Notes: generated by a model from the letters alone, not told the origin. A stretch of 63,387 nt of DNA from Candidatus Methylomirabilota bacterium (GCA_035936835.1 DASYVT010000123.1:1-63387); one strand, 5' to 3'. Positions 1-9,293 are shown, numbered from the stretch's first letter. Numbers and translations: made by a program.

Positions 1-1102
1 TGCCGATCTCGCCCTGCGCCACGGGCAACCCCTCGTCGTCCACGATGCGCGCCGCGTACCCCGGCACCGCGAGCCCGCTCGAGCCCGGTCTCGCCCGCCC
101 CGGCGGGTTCGAGAGGAAGATGTGCAGGATCTCGGTCGTGCCGATGCCGTCGAGGATCTCGACGCCGAAGCGCTCGCGCCAACGCTTGTAGATCTCCTCC
201 GGCAGCGCCTCGCCGGCCGACACGCAGCGGCGCACCGAGGAGAAGTCGTAGCGCTTCTCGGCCTCCTTGACCTGGAGCATGGCGGCGTAGAGCGTCGGCA
301 CGCCGAAGAAGATAGTCGGCTTGTGGCGGTGGATGACTTCGAACATGGCCTCGGGCAGCGGGCGATGCGGGTAGAGCACTGCCTGCGCGCCCACACGCAT
401 CGGAAAGTACATGTTGTTGCCGAGGCCGTAGGCGAAGAAGAGCTTGGCCGCCGAGAAGGTCCTGTCCTCGGGCGTGATGCCCAGCACCTGGAGCGCGTAC
501 GTGTCGGTGCAGACCACCATGTCGTGCTGGAGATGGACCGCGCCCTTTGGAAAGCCGGTCGAGCCCGAGGAGTAGAGCCAGAAGCAGACGTCGTCCTTGG
601 ACATGTCCACGGCCTCGAGGGTGGACGAGGCCTTGGCGAGCCACGGGTCGAAGCCGATCTGCCCGGCGCCGGGCTTGCCGACCACGACAACGTGCCTGAG
701 GTGGCGCGATTGGGCGAGTATGGGCCCGGCCTCGGCCAGGAGCGGCTCGGAGATCACGGCGACCCGGGCGCGGCTGTCGTTCAGGAAGTAGAGGTAGTCC
801 TGGCCGCGCATCATGGTGTTGATCGGGATGGGCACGGCCCCGATCTTGATGGCGCCCCAGAAGGTGGCGAGGAAGGCGGGCGAGTCCAGCAGCAGGCACA
901 GCACGCGGTGCTCGGGCTCGACGCCGAGGCCAAGCAGCGCGTTGCCTGCGCGGTTGACCAGCTCCTGGAGGCCGGCATAGGTCAGCTCGCCTTCCTCGTG
1001 GAGGAAGGCAACCTTGCCCCCGCGGCCCTCGGCGATGTGCCGGTCCACGAAGAAGGTGGCGGCGTTGAAGCGGTCGGGCACCTCGAACGGCGACGTTGCC
1101 AT
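1..1102 (-). CDS. bclA: Benzoate-CoA ligase family protein (3' end outside window)
   Basis: This gene activates benzoate or a related aromatic acid to its CoA thioester with ATP, the entry step for the box genes upstream of it. About 367 residues are visible; the C-terminal part lies beyond the window edge. The ANL-superfamily phosphate-binding loop YSSGSTGFPKG is present near residue 190, and the N-terminus (MATSPFEVPDRFNAATFFVD) looks like benzoate-CoA ligases. The ATG at 1102 lies 26 nt after the ridA stop, so it is probably the last visible gene of the hcr-box operon. Exact substrate (benzoate, 4-hydroxybenzoate or both) cannot be read from the sequence. Confidence 0.88.
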   Translation of the reverse strand, partial: MATSPFEVPDRFNAATFFVDRHIAEGRGGKVAFLHEEGELTYAGLQELVNRAGNALLGLGVEPEHRVLCLLLDSPAFLATFWGAIKIGAVPIPINTMMRGQDYLYFLNDSRARVAVISEPLLAEAGPILAQSRHLRHVVVVGKPGAGQIGFDPWLAKASSTLEAVDMSKDDVCFWLYSSGSTGFPKGAVHLQHDMVVCTDTYALQVLGITPEDRTFSAAKLFFAYGLGNNMYFPMRVGAQAVLYPHRPLPEAMFEVIHRHKPTIFFGVPTLYAAMLQVKEAEKRYDFSSVRRCVSAGEALPEEIYKRWRERFGVEILDGIGTTEILHIFLSNPPGRARPGSSGLAVPGYAARIVDDEGLPVAQGEIG

Positions 1103-1128
1103 GTCGGTTTCTCCGTGCGGCGCGCGGC

Positions 1129-1599
1129 CTAGCGGCGACGTTTGACGGGCGGCCGCTTCGCGGTCTTGGCTGTCCGCCGCGGCGTCGTTGGGGCCTTCGC
1201 GGGCTTGACGGCCATGGCTTCGATCTCGACAAGCAGCTCCGGCTTCACGAGCCGCGTGACGACGAGGAGCGTGTTCGGCGGGTAGGCGCCGTCAGGGAAG
1301 TAGCTCGGGAAGACCTCGGCGCGCGCCTTCATGAAGCCGTCGATGTCCCCGGCGTGGGTCAGGAAGGTCTGGAACCGTACGATGTCGCGCATCGCGCAGC
1401 CGGCCGCCTCCACGACGGCGCGCACGTTGTCCAGAGCCTGCTTCGTCTGCGCGACGACGTCTCCGCCTGCGACCTGGCCGCCCTGCCCCATGCCGACCTG
1501 GCCGGCGACCACGACGATCTCCCCGCCCGGCGCCACCATCCCGTGCGAGTACATCCCCAGCGGAGCTCCAAAGCTCTTCGGCGTCACGACCTTGGGCAT
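1129..1599 (-). CDS. RidA/YjgF-family protein with basic C-terminal tail
   Basis: A 156-residue member of the RidA (YER057c/UK114) family, which includes enamine/imine deaminases. The start is the ATG at 1599, preceded by GGAGG; upstream codons in this frame overlap boxB and are not needed. The core ends near residue 128 and is followed by a Lys/Arg/Pro-rich tail of about 28 residues ending in VKRRR, unusual for the family (typically about 130 residues). It sits 11 nt after boxB and before the CoA ligase, so it is part of the operon. Its role in aromatic catabolism is unknown; removing a reactive intermediate is only a guess. Confidence 0.85.
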   Translation of the reverse strand: MPKVVTPKSFGAPLGMYSHGMVAPGGEIVVVAGQVGMGQGGQVAGGDVVAQTKQALDNVRAVVEAAGCAMRDIVRFQTFLTHAGDIDGFMKARAEVFPSYFPDGAYPPNTLLVVTRLVKPELLVEIEAMAVKPAKAPTTPRRTAKTAKRPPVKRRR

Positions 1600-1610
1600 G
1601 ATTCCTCCGA

Positions 1611-3029
1611 TCAGGCCAACCGCACGTACTCGAAGTCCACGGGTTGGCCGTTGATGCCGCGCGCGGGCGGGGCGATCCAGTGGGCGAATTTGCCGGGCTC
1701 GGTCACCGGCTGCATGAGGCTCTCGATATACGCCTTGTCCTCCTCGGTCGGCAGCCAGTCGCGGTGCTTGGCGTCCCACTCGGCCTGGCTGATGACCCGT
1801 CCGTCGGGCGCCACGCGCGCCTCGGCGAAGCTGCCGATGGCGCGGTGGAAGGCCCGGTGCGGGAGCCGCAGCTCGAAGTCGATCCCGTGCTTCTTGATGA
1901 CCTCGTTCCACCGGGCGACGCCCCGGGCGCAGTCGGCGACGTAATCGTCGCGCAGCCGCTCGTTGAGCGAGACCAGCGCCGGCTCCTCGCGCATCACGAT
2001 CCGCTCGCCCTCGAGCTCGGCGACGGTGTATGTCGCCTCCTTGAGCAGGTGGTCATCGTGTTTCTTGATCTCCTCGAAGCGCCCCTTGAGCCCCGCGGTG
2101 TAGAAGTTGGCGGCGTTGGTGGAGATCTCCGAGCCGAAGAGGTCCAGCGAGACCGAACAGTGGAAGTTCAGGTACCGCTGCATCGTGCGCAGGTCGATGC
2201 CGCCGTGCTTCCGGAGATCGTCCGTCTTGTGCTCGCGCATCAGCTCGCAGGCGCGCTGGACGATCCGCATGATGCCCGCTTCGCCCACGAACATGTGGTG
2301 CGCCTCTTCCGTCAGCATGAAGCGGCAGGTCTGCGACAGCGGGTCGAAGCCGCTCTCCGCCAGGCTCGCCAGCTGGTACTTGCCGTCGCGGTCGGTGAAA
2401 AAGCAAAACATGAAGAAGGACAGCCAATCGGGGGTCTTTTCGTTGAAGGCGCCCAGGATGCGCGGCTTGTCGGCGTCGCCTGAGCGGCGCTGAAGCAGGG
2501 CCTCCGACTCCTCGCGCCCGTCGCGGCCGAAGTGCGCGTCCAGGATGTAGACCATGGCCCAGAGGTGCCGCCCTTCCTCCACGTTAACCTGGAAGAGGTT
2601 GCGGAGGTCGTAGAGCGATGGACAAGTCCGGCCGAGGTGGCGCTGCTGCTCGACGGATGCCGGCTCGGTGTCTCCCTGGGTGACGATGAGGCGGCGAAGC
2701 GTGCCGCGGTACTCGCCCGGCACCTCCTGCCACGCGGGCTGGCCCTTGTGGTCGCCGAAGTTGACCTGGCGCCCCGGCTCGGGCTCGGCGAGGAAGATGC
2801 CCCAGCGGTAGTCCGGCATCTTCAGGTAGCCGAACTTCGCCCAGCCCTGCGCGTCCACGCTGATGGCCGTCCGGAGGTAGACGTCCTTCGTCTGGAATCC
2901 GGTCGGCCCCATGTCCTGCCACCACTCGAGGAACTTCGGCTGCCAGTCCTCGAGCGCCCGCTGGAGCCGCCGGTTCTCGTGCAGGTTGACGTTGTTCGGG
3001 ATCAGCGTGGTGTAGTCGATGCCGGCCAT
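1611..3029 (-). CDS. boxB: Benzoyl-CoA 2,3-epoxidase, di-iron oxygenase subunit
   Basis: BoxB is the class I di-iron oxygenase that converts benzoyl-CoA to its 2,3-epoxide in the aerobic box pathway, taking electrons from BoxA. The 472-residue length matches the family. Di-iron ligand motifs are visible: VEEGRH near residues 151-155 and TEEAHHMFVGE near 240-250, with FFTDRDGKYQL between. The ATG at 3029 overlaps the boxC stop by one base (TGATG), indicating translational coupling. No boxA reductase is visible in the window; it may lie further left or be supplied elsewhere. Confidence 0.94.
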   Translation of the reverse strand: MAGIDYTTLIPNNVNLHENRRLQRALEDWQPKFLEWWQDMGPTGFQTKDVYLRTAISVDAQGWAKFGYLKMPDYRWGIFLAEPEPGRQVNFGDHKGQPAWQEVPGEYRGTLRRLIVTQGDTEPASVEQQRHLGRTCPSLYDLRNLFQVNVEEGRHLWAMVYILDAHFGRDGREESEALLQRRSGDADKPRILGAFNEKTPDWLSFFMFCFFTDRDGKYQLASLAESGFDPLSQTCRFMLTEEAHHMFVGEAGIMRIVQRACELMREHKTDDLRKHGGIDLRTMQRYLNFHCSVSLDLFGSEISTNAANFYTAGLKGRFEEIKKHDDHLLKEATYTVAELEGERIVMREEPALVSLNERLRDDYVADCARGVARWNEVIKKHGIDFELRLPHRAFHRAIGSFAEARVAPDGRVISQAEWDAKHRDWLPTEEDKAYIESLMQPVTEPGKFAHWIAPPARGINGQPVDFEYVRLA

Positions 3030-4702
3030 CACACTCTCCTTCGGTCGAACTCGCTGCGCTGGCCCGTGCCGTAGACGCGGAGCGCACCCTTGTCCCCGAC
3101 GGCGTTGGGGCGCTGGAAGATCCAGTTCTGCCACGCCGACAGGCGGCTGAAGATCTTGCTCTCGAGCGTCTCGGGCCCGCCGAAGCGGAGCGAAGCCTCC
3201 ATGCCGGTGAGCGCGTCGGGCGAGAACGCGGCGCGCGCCTCGATGCCGACGCGGACCTCGTCCTCCCAATCGATGTCGTCGGGGGTGAAGGTGACGAGCC
3301 CCGCGTCAGCCGCGGCGGGAGCCTCCATGTCCTCGCCGATGCGCCGCTTGAGGTCGTCGGAGCGCGCCGGCTCGTCGAGGAAGCGGCTCGCGAGGCGCGT
3401 CAGCCCGTTGACCATCGGGTACGGCCCGAAGTTCATCCCGGTCAGACGCACGGCGGCGGGCTTGCGCGTGTCGCCCTCGAGAGCGCCGTCGAGCATGTAG
3501 GACCGATCGGCCGCCAGCGCCAGCTCGAGCAGGGTGCCCGCGAAGCAGGAGCCCGGCTCGACCAGGACGAAGATGGACCGTGACGAGACGTCGAGGCGCT
3601 TGAAGGTGCGCTTGAGGTAGAGCCGGATCTCGCGCACCAGCCAGTCCGCCGCGTGCTCCTGGAGCGCGCGGTCATGGGCCTCGACGAGATCGGCGCTCCC
3701 CTCCGTCTTGAACACCCAGATGCCGATCTCCTCCTCGTTGGCGCGAAGGTGGAGGATGAGGTCGTCGAGCTCGCGCGCCAGGGCGAGCGGCCAAAAGGCG
3801 GCGCCGGCGGCATGAATAGCCTCGAGGGTGGCAGGAGGCTGAGCGCCGGGCCCCTTGACCGTGATCTCCGCGACGCTTCGCCCACGGTCGAGGGCGCAGG
3901 TGATGGTGCCGTAGGTGATCCGCATACCTTCGATCGCGCGCCGGAGCGGCGTGAGGCTGATGCCCTTGGCGGCCGCGGGCCGGTCGGTGCGCGCGGCGCG
4001 CTCGGCGGCCCGGCGCTTGACCGTCTCCTCGAGCTTGGAGCGCGGCACGACCTCGTCCACGAGCCGCCATTCGACGGCGCGCTGCCCCTTGATGCCCTCC
4101 TCGAGCGTCGAGAAGAAGTCGGCACGGTCGCGGCGGACATGCCGCTTGTCCACCAGGCGCGTCAGGCCTCCGGTGCCGGGCAGGACGGCAAGAAGCGGAA
4201 CTTCGGGAAGCGCCACAGTGGTCGAGCCGTCGTCGGCCATGATGATCCAGTCGGTCGCCAGCGCCATTTCGTAGCCGCCGCCCGCGCAGGGGCCGTTGAC
4301 CGCGCAGAGATAGCTCTGGCGAGACTCGGCGGTCGCATCCTCGATCGAGTTACGGGTCTCGTTGGTGAACTTGCAGAAGTTAACCTTCCAGCCGTGGGAG
4401 GACTGGTTCAACATGCGGATGTTGGCGCCGGCGCAGAAGATGCGCTCCTTGCCCGAGGTCAGCACCACCGCCCCGACTTCGGGATGCTCGAAGCGCAGAC
4501 GCTGGATCGCGTCGTAGAGCTCGATGTCCACGCCGAGATCGTAGGAGTTGAGCTTGAGCTCGTACCCCGGCTTGAGCCCGCCGTCTTCCCTCACGTCCAT
4601 CGCCAGCGTGGCGACGGGACCGTCGAAGGACAGCTTCCAGTGCTTGTATTTCGCGGGCTCGGTGCGGAAATCCACCGTCATCGGTACGCCGCCGTCAGCC
4701 AT
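3029..4702 (-). CDS. boxC: Benzoyl-CoA-dihydrodiol lyase / 2,3-epoxybenzoyl-CoA dihydrolase
   Basis: BoxC, a long crotonase-superfamily enzyme, hydrolytically opens 2,3-epoxybenzoyl-CoA to 3,4-dehydroadipyl-CoA semialdehyde and formate. The protein has 557 residues, the usual BoxC length and about twice a single crotonase. The N-terminal half carries crotonase landmarks such as FCAGANIRML and NGPCAGGGYEMALA. I chose the ATG at 4702 (MADGGVPMTVDF), which has AAAGGAG 11 nt upstream; an in-frame ATG at 4681 is also possible. It follows the regulator gene by 51 nt and directly precedes boxB. Confidence 0.93.
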   Translation of the reverse strand: MADGGVPMTVDFRTEPAKYKHWKLSFDGPVATLAMDVREDGGLKPGYELKLNSYDLGVDIELYDAIQRLRFEHPEVGAVVLTSGKERIFCAGANIRMLNQSSHGWKVNFCKFTNETRNSIEDATAESRQSYLCAVNGPCAGGGYEMALATDWIIMADDGSTTVALPEVPLLAVLPGTGGLTRLVDKRHVRRDRADFFSTLEEGIKGQRAVEWRLVDEVVPRSKLEETVKRRAAERAARTDRPAAAKGISLTPLRRAIEGMRITYGTITCALDRGRSVAEITVKGPGAQPPATLEAIHAAGAAFWPLALARELDDLILHLRANEEEIGIWVFKTEGSADLVEAHDRALQEHAADWLVREIRLYLKRTFKRLDVSSRSIFVLVEPGSCFAGTLLELALAADRSYMLDGALEGDTRKPAAVRLTGMNFGPYPMVNGLTRLASRFLDEPARSDDLKRRIGEDMEAPAAADAGLVTFTPDDIDWEDEVRVGIEARAAFSPDALTGMEASLRFGGPETLESKIFSRLSAWQNWIFQRPNAVGDKGALRVYGTGQRSEFDRRRV

Positions 4703-4716
4703 GCTCGGTGATTCTC

Positions 4717-4750
4717 CTTTAGCCCCCAATTTTTCTTTAGCCCCAACTTT
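4717..4750. repeat. Short direct repeat upstream of boxC
   Basis: Two adjacent imperfect copies of CTTTAGCCCC(C)AA followed by a T-rich stretch lie in the 51-nt gap between the regulator and boxC. The copy nearer boxC contributes its ribosome-binding region. Function is unknown; a small tandem duplication is the simplest reading. Confidence 0.5.
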
Positions 4751-4753
4751 GCA

Positions 4754-5302
4754 TTATCCCAAGATGACCCAGAGCGCCTTGGCGCTCTTGGGCCCGAGGT
4801 TCTCCCAGCCGTGGGGCGTCCCGCCGTCGAGGTAGGCGCTGTCGCCCGCCTCGAGCTGCTGGGAGCTTCCATCGTAATGCAGCGCGACCTTGCCCTCGAG
4901 CACGTAGAAGAGCTTCATCTGGCCTGGGTCAATGACGACCTTGTCGGTCTTGACGCCCTTGGCGCGCGGACCGAGCGTCGAGACCACAGCGCGAATCTTA
5001 CCCTGAAAGAGCCCCGCGCCGAGCACGTGCCACTTCTCCGTGGTCCCGTCGAAGGAGACCACCGGGTACTCGCTCTTCCGGGTCACGTGGAGCCGCCCGT
5101 GTGGCGTGGGCTCGAAGAGCGAGGCGATCGGGACGCCGAGGGCGGCCGCGAGCTTCCCCAGCGTCGGCAGCGACGGCGTCAGCCTCCCCGCTTCGATCTG
5201 GGACACCATGCTCGGTGTCATGCCGGCCTTCTCGGCGAGCTGCCGCTGCTGGAGCCCCCGCTCCGCCCGCAGTCCCTTGATGCGCGCCCCCAGTGAGGTC
5301 AC
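4754..5302 (-). CDS. XRE-family regulator with cupin domain
   Basis: A 182-residue transcription factor with an N-terminal lambda-repressor-like helix-turn-helix (residues about 3-60, including LAEKAGMTPSMVSQIEAG) and a C-terminal cupin sensor domain (about 100-182) of the PuuR/SutR-like type. The GTG at 5302 overlaps the hcrB stop as GTGA. It lies between the hcr and box genes, so regulation of this operon is likely. It lacks the shikimate-kinase-like domain of the classical benzoyl-CoA regulators BoxR/BzdR and is therefore a different type. Its ligand is unknown. Confidence 0.85.
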   Translation of the reverse strand: MTSLGARIKGLRAERGLQQRQLAEKAGMTPSMVSQIEAGRLTPSLPTLGKLAAALGVPIASLFEPTPHGRLHVTRKSEYPVVSFDGTTEKWHVLGAGLFQGKIRAVVSTLGPRAKGVKTDKVVIDPGQMKLFYVLEGKVALHYDGSSQQLEAGDSAYLDGGTPHGWENLGPKSAKALWVILG

Positions 5303-6282
5303 AGGCCCGCCAGCCGGCGGAGCGCGCGCGCCACGAACACCCGCGTCATCTTCTTGCGGTACGGGTGCGTCAGGTCGGTATTGTCGAGGGGCTTCGACGG
5401 CTTGAAGGCGGCATCGGCGACGCGGTCGATCAGCTCCGGCGTGAGCCGCTCGCCGACGAGGAGGGCGGCCGCCGCCGGCGTAGGCCGTGGCTGGGAAGCG
5501 ACGGCGCCGAGCGTGATCGACGCTTCCCTCACCGTGTCGCCGTCCATGCGAAGCGCCACGGCGACGCCGAGAATCGGGAAGTCGATTGACCCACGCCGGC
5601 GGAGCTTGAGATAGGTCGAGCGCCAGCCGTCCGCGGGCGGCAGCACGATGGCCGTCACGACCTCGCCCGGCTCCTTGCTCAGGTACTGGATGCCGTCGTC
5701 CCGGTAGAGCGCCGAGATGGGAATGACGCGCTCGCCCTTCGGCCCCGCGAGCCTGACGCTGGCGCCGAGGCTCCAGAGCATCGGCGCCGTGTCCGACGAG
5801 GACACGGCCCAGCAGCGCGAGCTGCTGGGCGCCACGAGGCAGATGTCGCCGTCCTTCTTCATGCAAAAGTTGACGGCCTTCCGCCACTCGTAGGACTGGT
5901 TGTAGTAGTTGCAGCGCGTGTCCACGCAGACGTTGCCGCCGAGGGTGCCCATGTTGCGGATCTGCGGGCTCGAGACAAGCCCCGCGGCCGTCGCCAACCC
6001 CGGGTAGTGGCGCGCGACATCGGCATGGGACGAGACGTCGCTGAGCGTCGTGCCCGCGCCGATGGTGAATCCGGTCTTCGCCGACCCGCTCACGCCGGCG
6101 ATGTCCCGGATGCCCCGCAGCCCGATCAGCACCGACGGCTCGAACTGGCCGCGCTTCATGTTCGGGTAGAGATCGGTGCCTCCCGCCACGAACATCGCTT
6201 CGGGCCCGTGGTCGGCCATGAGCTTCACGGCATCGCCGACCGAAACCGGCGCGAGGTACGTGAACGGCGGCAGTCGCATCAT
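5299..6282 (-). CDS. hcrB: 4-hydroxybenzoyl-CoA reductase, beta (FAD/[4Fe-4S]) subunit
   Basis: This is the FAD-binding subunit of a xanthine-oxidase-family enzyme (327 residues; AGGTDLYP and GTLGGN FAD motifs). It contains an insertion with cysteines at 124, 140, 148 and 157. That spacing (16, 8, 9) equals the spacing of the [4Fe-4S] ligands known from Thauera HcrB, which is diagnostic for 4-hydroxybenzoyl-CoA reductase rather than ordinary xanthine dehydrogenases. The enzyme reductively removes the para-hydroxyl group, giving benzoyl-CoA. The ATG at 6282 overlaps the hcrA stop (ATGA); the next codon, at 6279, is also ATG. Confidence 0.92.
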   Translation of the reverse strand: MMRLPPFTYLAPVSVGDAVKLMADHGPEAMFVAGGTDLYPNMKRGQFEPSVLIGLRGIRDIAGVSGSAKTGFTIGAGTTLSDVSSHADVARHYPGLATAAGLVSSPQIRNMGTLGGNVCVDTRCNYYNQSYEWRKAVNFCMKKDGDICLVAPSSSRCWAVSSSDTAPMLWSLGASVRLAGPKGERVIPISALYRDDGIQYLSKEPGEVVTAIVLPPADGWRSTYLKLRRRGSIDFPILGVAVALRMDGDTVREASITLGAVASQPRPTPAAAALLVGERLTPELIDRVADAAFKPSKPLDNTDLTHPYRKKMTRVFVARALRRLAGL

Positions 6283-8705
6283 TTGGCGAAAGGCCTCTGG
6301 GGGCCGAAGGGCCTCTCGACGATCTTTTCCGCGGGCTGCCCGAAGGCCGACTCAACCGCCCTCGCCTCGGGGAACTTGAAGAGCGGCAGCTTGTCGGGTC
6401 CGATGCGCGCGGCCTTGCCCTGGCGCTTCAGGTCGAGCGCCCTCAGAACCTTGTCGGGCGAGATCGGGATCTCGTCGATGCGGACGCCGACGGCATTGTG
6501 GACGGCGTTGGCGACGGCCGGAATGACTGGCAGGAGCGGCCCCTGTCCCGCTTCCTTGGCGCCGAACGGGCCCTCGGGGTCGTCGGTCTCGATCAGGATG
6601 GTGTGGATCTCGGGCGTCTCGAGCGTCGTCGGGCTCTTGTATTCCAGCATCGATGGCGCCTTGTGGACGCCCTTCCGGAAGACCTGCTCCTCCATCAGGA
6701 CCTCGCCCAGCCCCATGTAGACCGAGCCCTCGACCTGCCCCTCGACCAGCAGCGGGTTCAGCGCGCGGCCGACGTCGTGCGCGATCCAGATTTCTCTCGG
6801 CTTGACATCGCCCGTGTCGACGTCCACGTCCACCTCGACGACACAGGCCGAGTAGGAGTAGCAGGGAGAGGGCCCCACACCACCGCCCTTGTATTTGCCC
6901 GCACGCTTGGGCGGCGCGTAGGAGCCCGGGAAGGCAAGGACGCCGTGCATGCTCTCGCCCAGCACCACCGCCTGGGCGAAGGAGATGCCCCTGTCCTCGT
7001 CGCCCTCGACGAAGACGCGGCGGTCGCGCGCGACGAGCGTGTCGGCCGCGACCTCGAGCTTCTTCGCCACCGCCTCGAAGATCTTGTCGCGGAGCCGCGT
7101 CGCCGCCTGGATGGCGGCGTTGCCCGCCATGAGCGTAACGCGCGAGGAGTAGGAGCCGAGATCCACGGGCGTGAGGTCCGTGTCGGCCGGGTGGACGCGA
7201 ATATCCTTGGGCTCGATGCCGAGCACCTCAGCGACGAGGTAGGCGAGGACCGAGTCAGAGCCCTGGCCGATGTCCGTCGCGCCGCAGAGGACGGCGACGA
7301 GCCCGCTCCGGTCGGCCCGGAGGACGACGCCCGAATGCGGCATGTCGTTCCAGTAGATCGCCAAGCCCGCGCCCGTGAGGTACGACGAGCATGCGATGCC
7401 GATTCCGCGCCCGGGCGGGAGCTTGCCGCGCTTCTCCCGCCAGCCCGAGGCCTCGACCGCGCGGTCGATGCACTCGCCCAGCCCGATCGTGCTGACCGTC
7501 AGGTGGTTGGCCGTCTTCGTGAAGGGCTCGGCGAGGTTGCGCCGCCGCATGTCGGCCGGATCGAGACCTAGCTGCTCGGCGGCCTTGTCGATCTGGCACT
7601 CCATGGCGAAGCGCGGCTGCGGCGTCCCGTGCCCGCGCTTGGGCCCGCAGGGCGGCTTGTTGGTGAAGATGCGCGCCCCCTCGAACTTGTAGACCGGAAT
7701 CTTGTAGGTGACCGTCTGGAGCGCCCCCGTGTAGAAGACAGAGGCAACGCCATAGGAGCCGTAGGCGCCGCCGTCGAGCCACGAGCGGAAGTGCATCCCG
7801 GTGATGGCGCCGTTCTTCGTAAAACCGGTCTTGATCCACATGAGCACCGGGTGACGGCCGCGGTGGACGTAGAAGACCTCCTCGCGCGTGAGCGTGATCT
7901 TCACCGGCCGGCCCGTCAGCTGGGAGAGCCTGCACGCCGCGATCTCGTGGGCGAAGGGGTCGAGCTTGCCGCCGAAGCCGCCGCCGACGGGCGCCGCCAC
8001 CACCCGGATGTGCGCCTGCGGCAGGTCGAGGATCTTGGCGAGGAGGCGGTGGACGTAGTGCGGCGTCTGGGTCGAGGACCAGAGGGTCAGCTTGCCGTCC
8101 GGCCCCCAGTGCGCGACGGCCGAGTGCTGCTCCATGGGCAGGTGCGTGTTGCCCTCGAAGAAGAAGACGTCCTCGCGGACAAGGTGCGAGCCCGCGAACG
8201 CCGCCTCGACGTCGCCGAACTGGAGCGAGACGGCCTTGTGGACGTTGGGGCCGTCGCCATACTCGTGGATACGCACGTCCGGGTTCGCGAGCGACTCCTC
8301 GATGGACATGAGGGGCTTGAGCGGCTCGTACTCGACCTCGATCAGGCGCGCTGCCCGATCGGCCGTCTCCTCGTCCACCGCGGCGACGGCGGCGACGGCG
8401 TCTCCCACCATCCTGACCTTCTCGACGCAGAGCGCTTCCTCGTCCTGCGAGACCGGCAGGATGCCGAACTTGACCCGCGGCAGGTCGTGCCCCGTGATGA
8501 CGGCGTAGACGCCGGGCAGCGCCGCCGCGCGCGCGGTGTCGATCCGCTTGATGAGCGCGTGCGGGTGCGGGCTTCTCAGGAGCTTGCCGTGGGCCATGCG
8601 CGGCAGTACCAGATCATCGGCGAACTTGGTCTCGCCGGTAACCTTGGCCCAGGCGTCGATCTTGGGCAGCGACTGGCCGATGACCGAGAGCTTGTTGTTC
8701 TTCAT
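6279..8705 (-). CDS. hcrA: 4-hydroxybenzoyl-CoA reductase, alpha (molybdopterin) subunit
   Basis: The 808-residue molybdenum-cofactor subunit of the xanthine-oxidase family. Visible landmarks are the N-terminal domain (GETKFADDL, LRSPHPHA), the Moco-binding glycine loop GGGFGGK, and the conserved C-terminal active-site segment GAKEAGQGP with its Glu. It carries out substrate reduction at the Mo centre with electrons relayed through HcrC and HcrB. The start is the ATG at 8705 (MKNNKLSVIG), 34 nt after hcrC; a longer upstream frame only shadows hcrC. Assignment to the hydroxybenzoyl-CoA type rests mainly on the partner HcrB and the box genes. Confidence 0.9.
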   Translation of the reverse strand: MKNNKLSVIGQSLPKIDAWAKVTGETKFADDLVLPRMAHGKLLRSPHPHALIKRIDTARAAALPGVYAVITGHDLPRVKFGILPVSQDEEALCVEKVRMVGDAVAAVAAVDEETADRAARLIEVEYEPLKPLMSIEESLANPDVRIHEYGDGPNVHKAVSLQFGDVEAAFAGSHLVREDVFFFEGNTHLPMEQHSAVAHWGPDGKLTLWSSTQTPHYVHRLLAKILDLPQAHIRVVAAPVGGGFGGKLDPFAHEIAACRLSQLTGRPVKITLTREEVFYVHRGRHPVLMWIKTGFTKNGAITGMHFRSWLDGGAYGSYGVASVFYTGALQTVTYKIPVYKFEGARIFTNKPPCGPKRGHGTPQPRFAMECQIDKAAEQLGLDPADMRRRNLAEPFTKTANHLTVSTIGLGECIDRAVEASGWREKRGKLPPGRGIGIACSSYLTGAGLAIYWNDMPHSGVVLRADRSGLVAVLCGATDIGQGSDSVLAYLVAEVLGIEPKDIRVHPADTDLTPVDLGSYSSRVTLMAGNAAIQAATRLRDKIFEAVAKKLEVAADTLVARDRRVFVEGDEDRGISFAQAVVLGESMHGVLAFPGSYAPPKRAGKYKGGGVGPSPCYSYSACVVEVDVDVDTGDVKPREIWIAHDVGRALNPLLVEGQVEGSVYMGLGEVLMEEQVFRKGVHKAPSMLEYKSPTTLETPEIHTILIETDDPEGPFGAKEAGQGPLLPVIPAVANAVHNAVGVRIDEIPISPDKVLRALDLKRQGKAARIGPDKLPLFKFPEARAVESAFGQPAEKIVERPFGPQRPFAK

Positions 8706-8739
8706 ACGCGGTCTTCGTGAATTGCTCGCCTCGTGACGC

Positions 8740-9246
8740 TCATGCCTTCGGCACCTCGGCCGTCCCTCGGCTCGCACTGCCGCGCATACGCAGGGCGGCG
8801 AGCTCGACCGCGTCGAGGATCTTGGTGTAGCCGGTACAGCGGCAGAGGTTGCCGGCGAGCGCCTCGCGGACCTCATCGCGTGTCGGCGTCGGCGTCTCAT
8901 CCAGCAGCGCCTCGGCGGTGAGGAGTATGCCGGGGATGCAGTACCCGCACTGGGCGGCGCCCAGCTCGGCGAAGGCCTGCTGGAGCGGGTGGAGGTGGCC
9001 GTTCTCGGCCATGCCCTCGACGGTCTTGATCTCCAGCCCCTGGAGCTCGACGGGCAGCGCGAGGCACGAGAGCACGGGCACGCCGTCCACAAGCACCGTG
9101 CAGGTGCCGCATTCCCCGAGCTCACAGCCGTGCTTGGTGCCGGTGAGGTTGAGGTCCTCGCGGAGGACTTCGAGCAGGGACTTGTGCACAGGGACGATTA
9201 CGTCCCGCGTCTCGCCATTGACCGTGAGCGTGAGCTGCGTCTTCAC
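8740..9246 (-). CDS. hcrC: 4-hydroxybenzoyl-CoA reductase, gamma (2x[2Fe-2S]) subunit
   Basis: A 168-residue iron-sulfur subunit with the two [2Fe-2S] signatures of this family: plant-ferredoxin-type cysteines C41, C46, C49 and C61 (GCELGECGTC), and C100, C103, C135 and C137 (CGYC, CRC) in the helical domain. It transfers electrons between the donor and the Mo centre of HcrA. It is the first gene of the minus-strand operon and has a putative promoter just upstream. Confidence 0.92.
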   Translation of the reverse strand: MKTQLTLTVNGETRDVIVPVHKSLLEVLREDLNLTGTKHGCELGECGTCTVLVDGVPVLSCLALPVELQGLEIKTVEGMAENGHLHPLQQAFAELGAAQCGYCIPGILLTAEALLDETPTPTRDEVREALAGNLCRCTGYTKILDAVELAALRMRGSASRGTAEVPKA

Positions 9247-9293
9247 GTGCCGCCCCCCGTCGGGTGAGCCCCGGGCTGATTACGGATACACGA

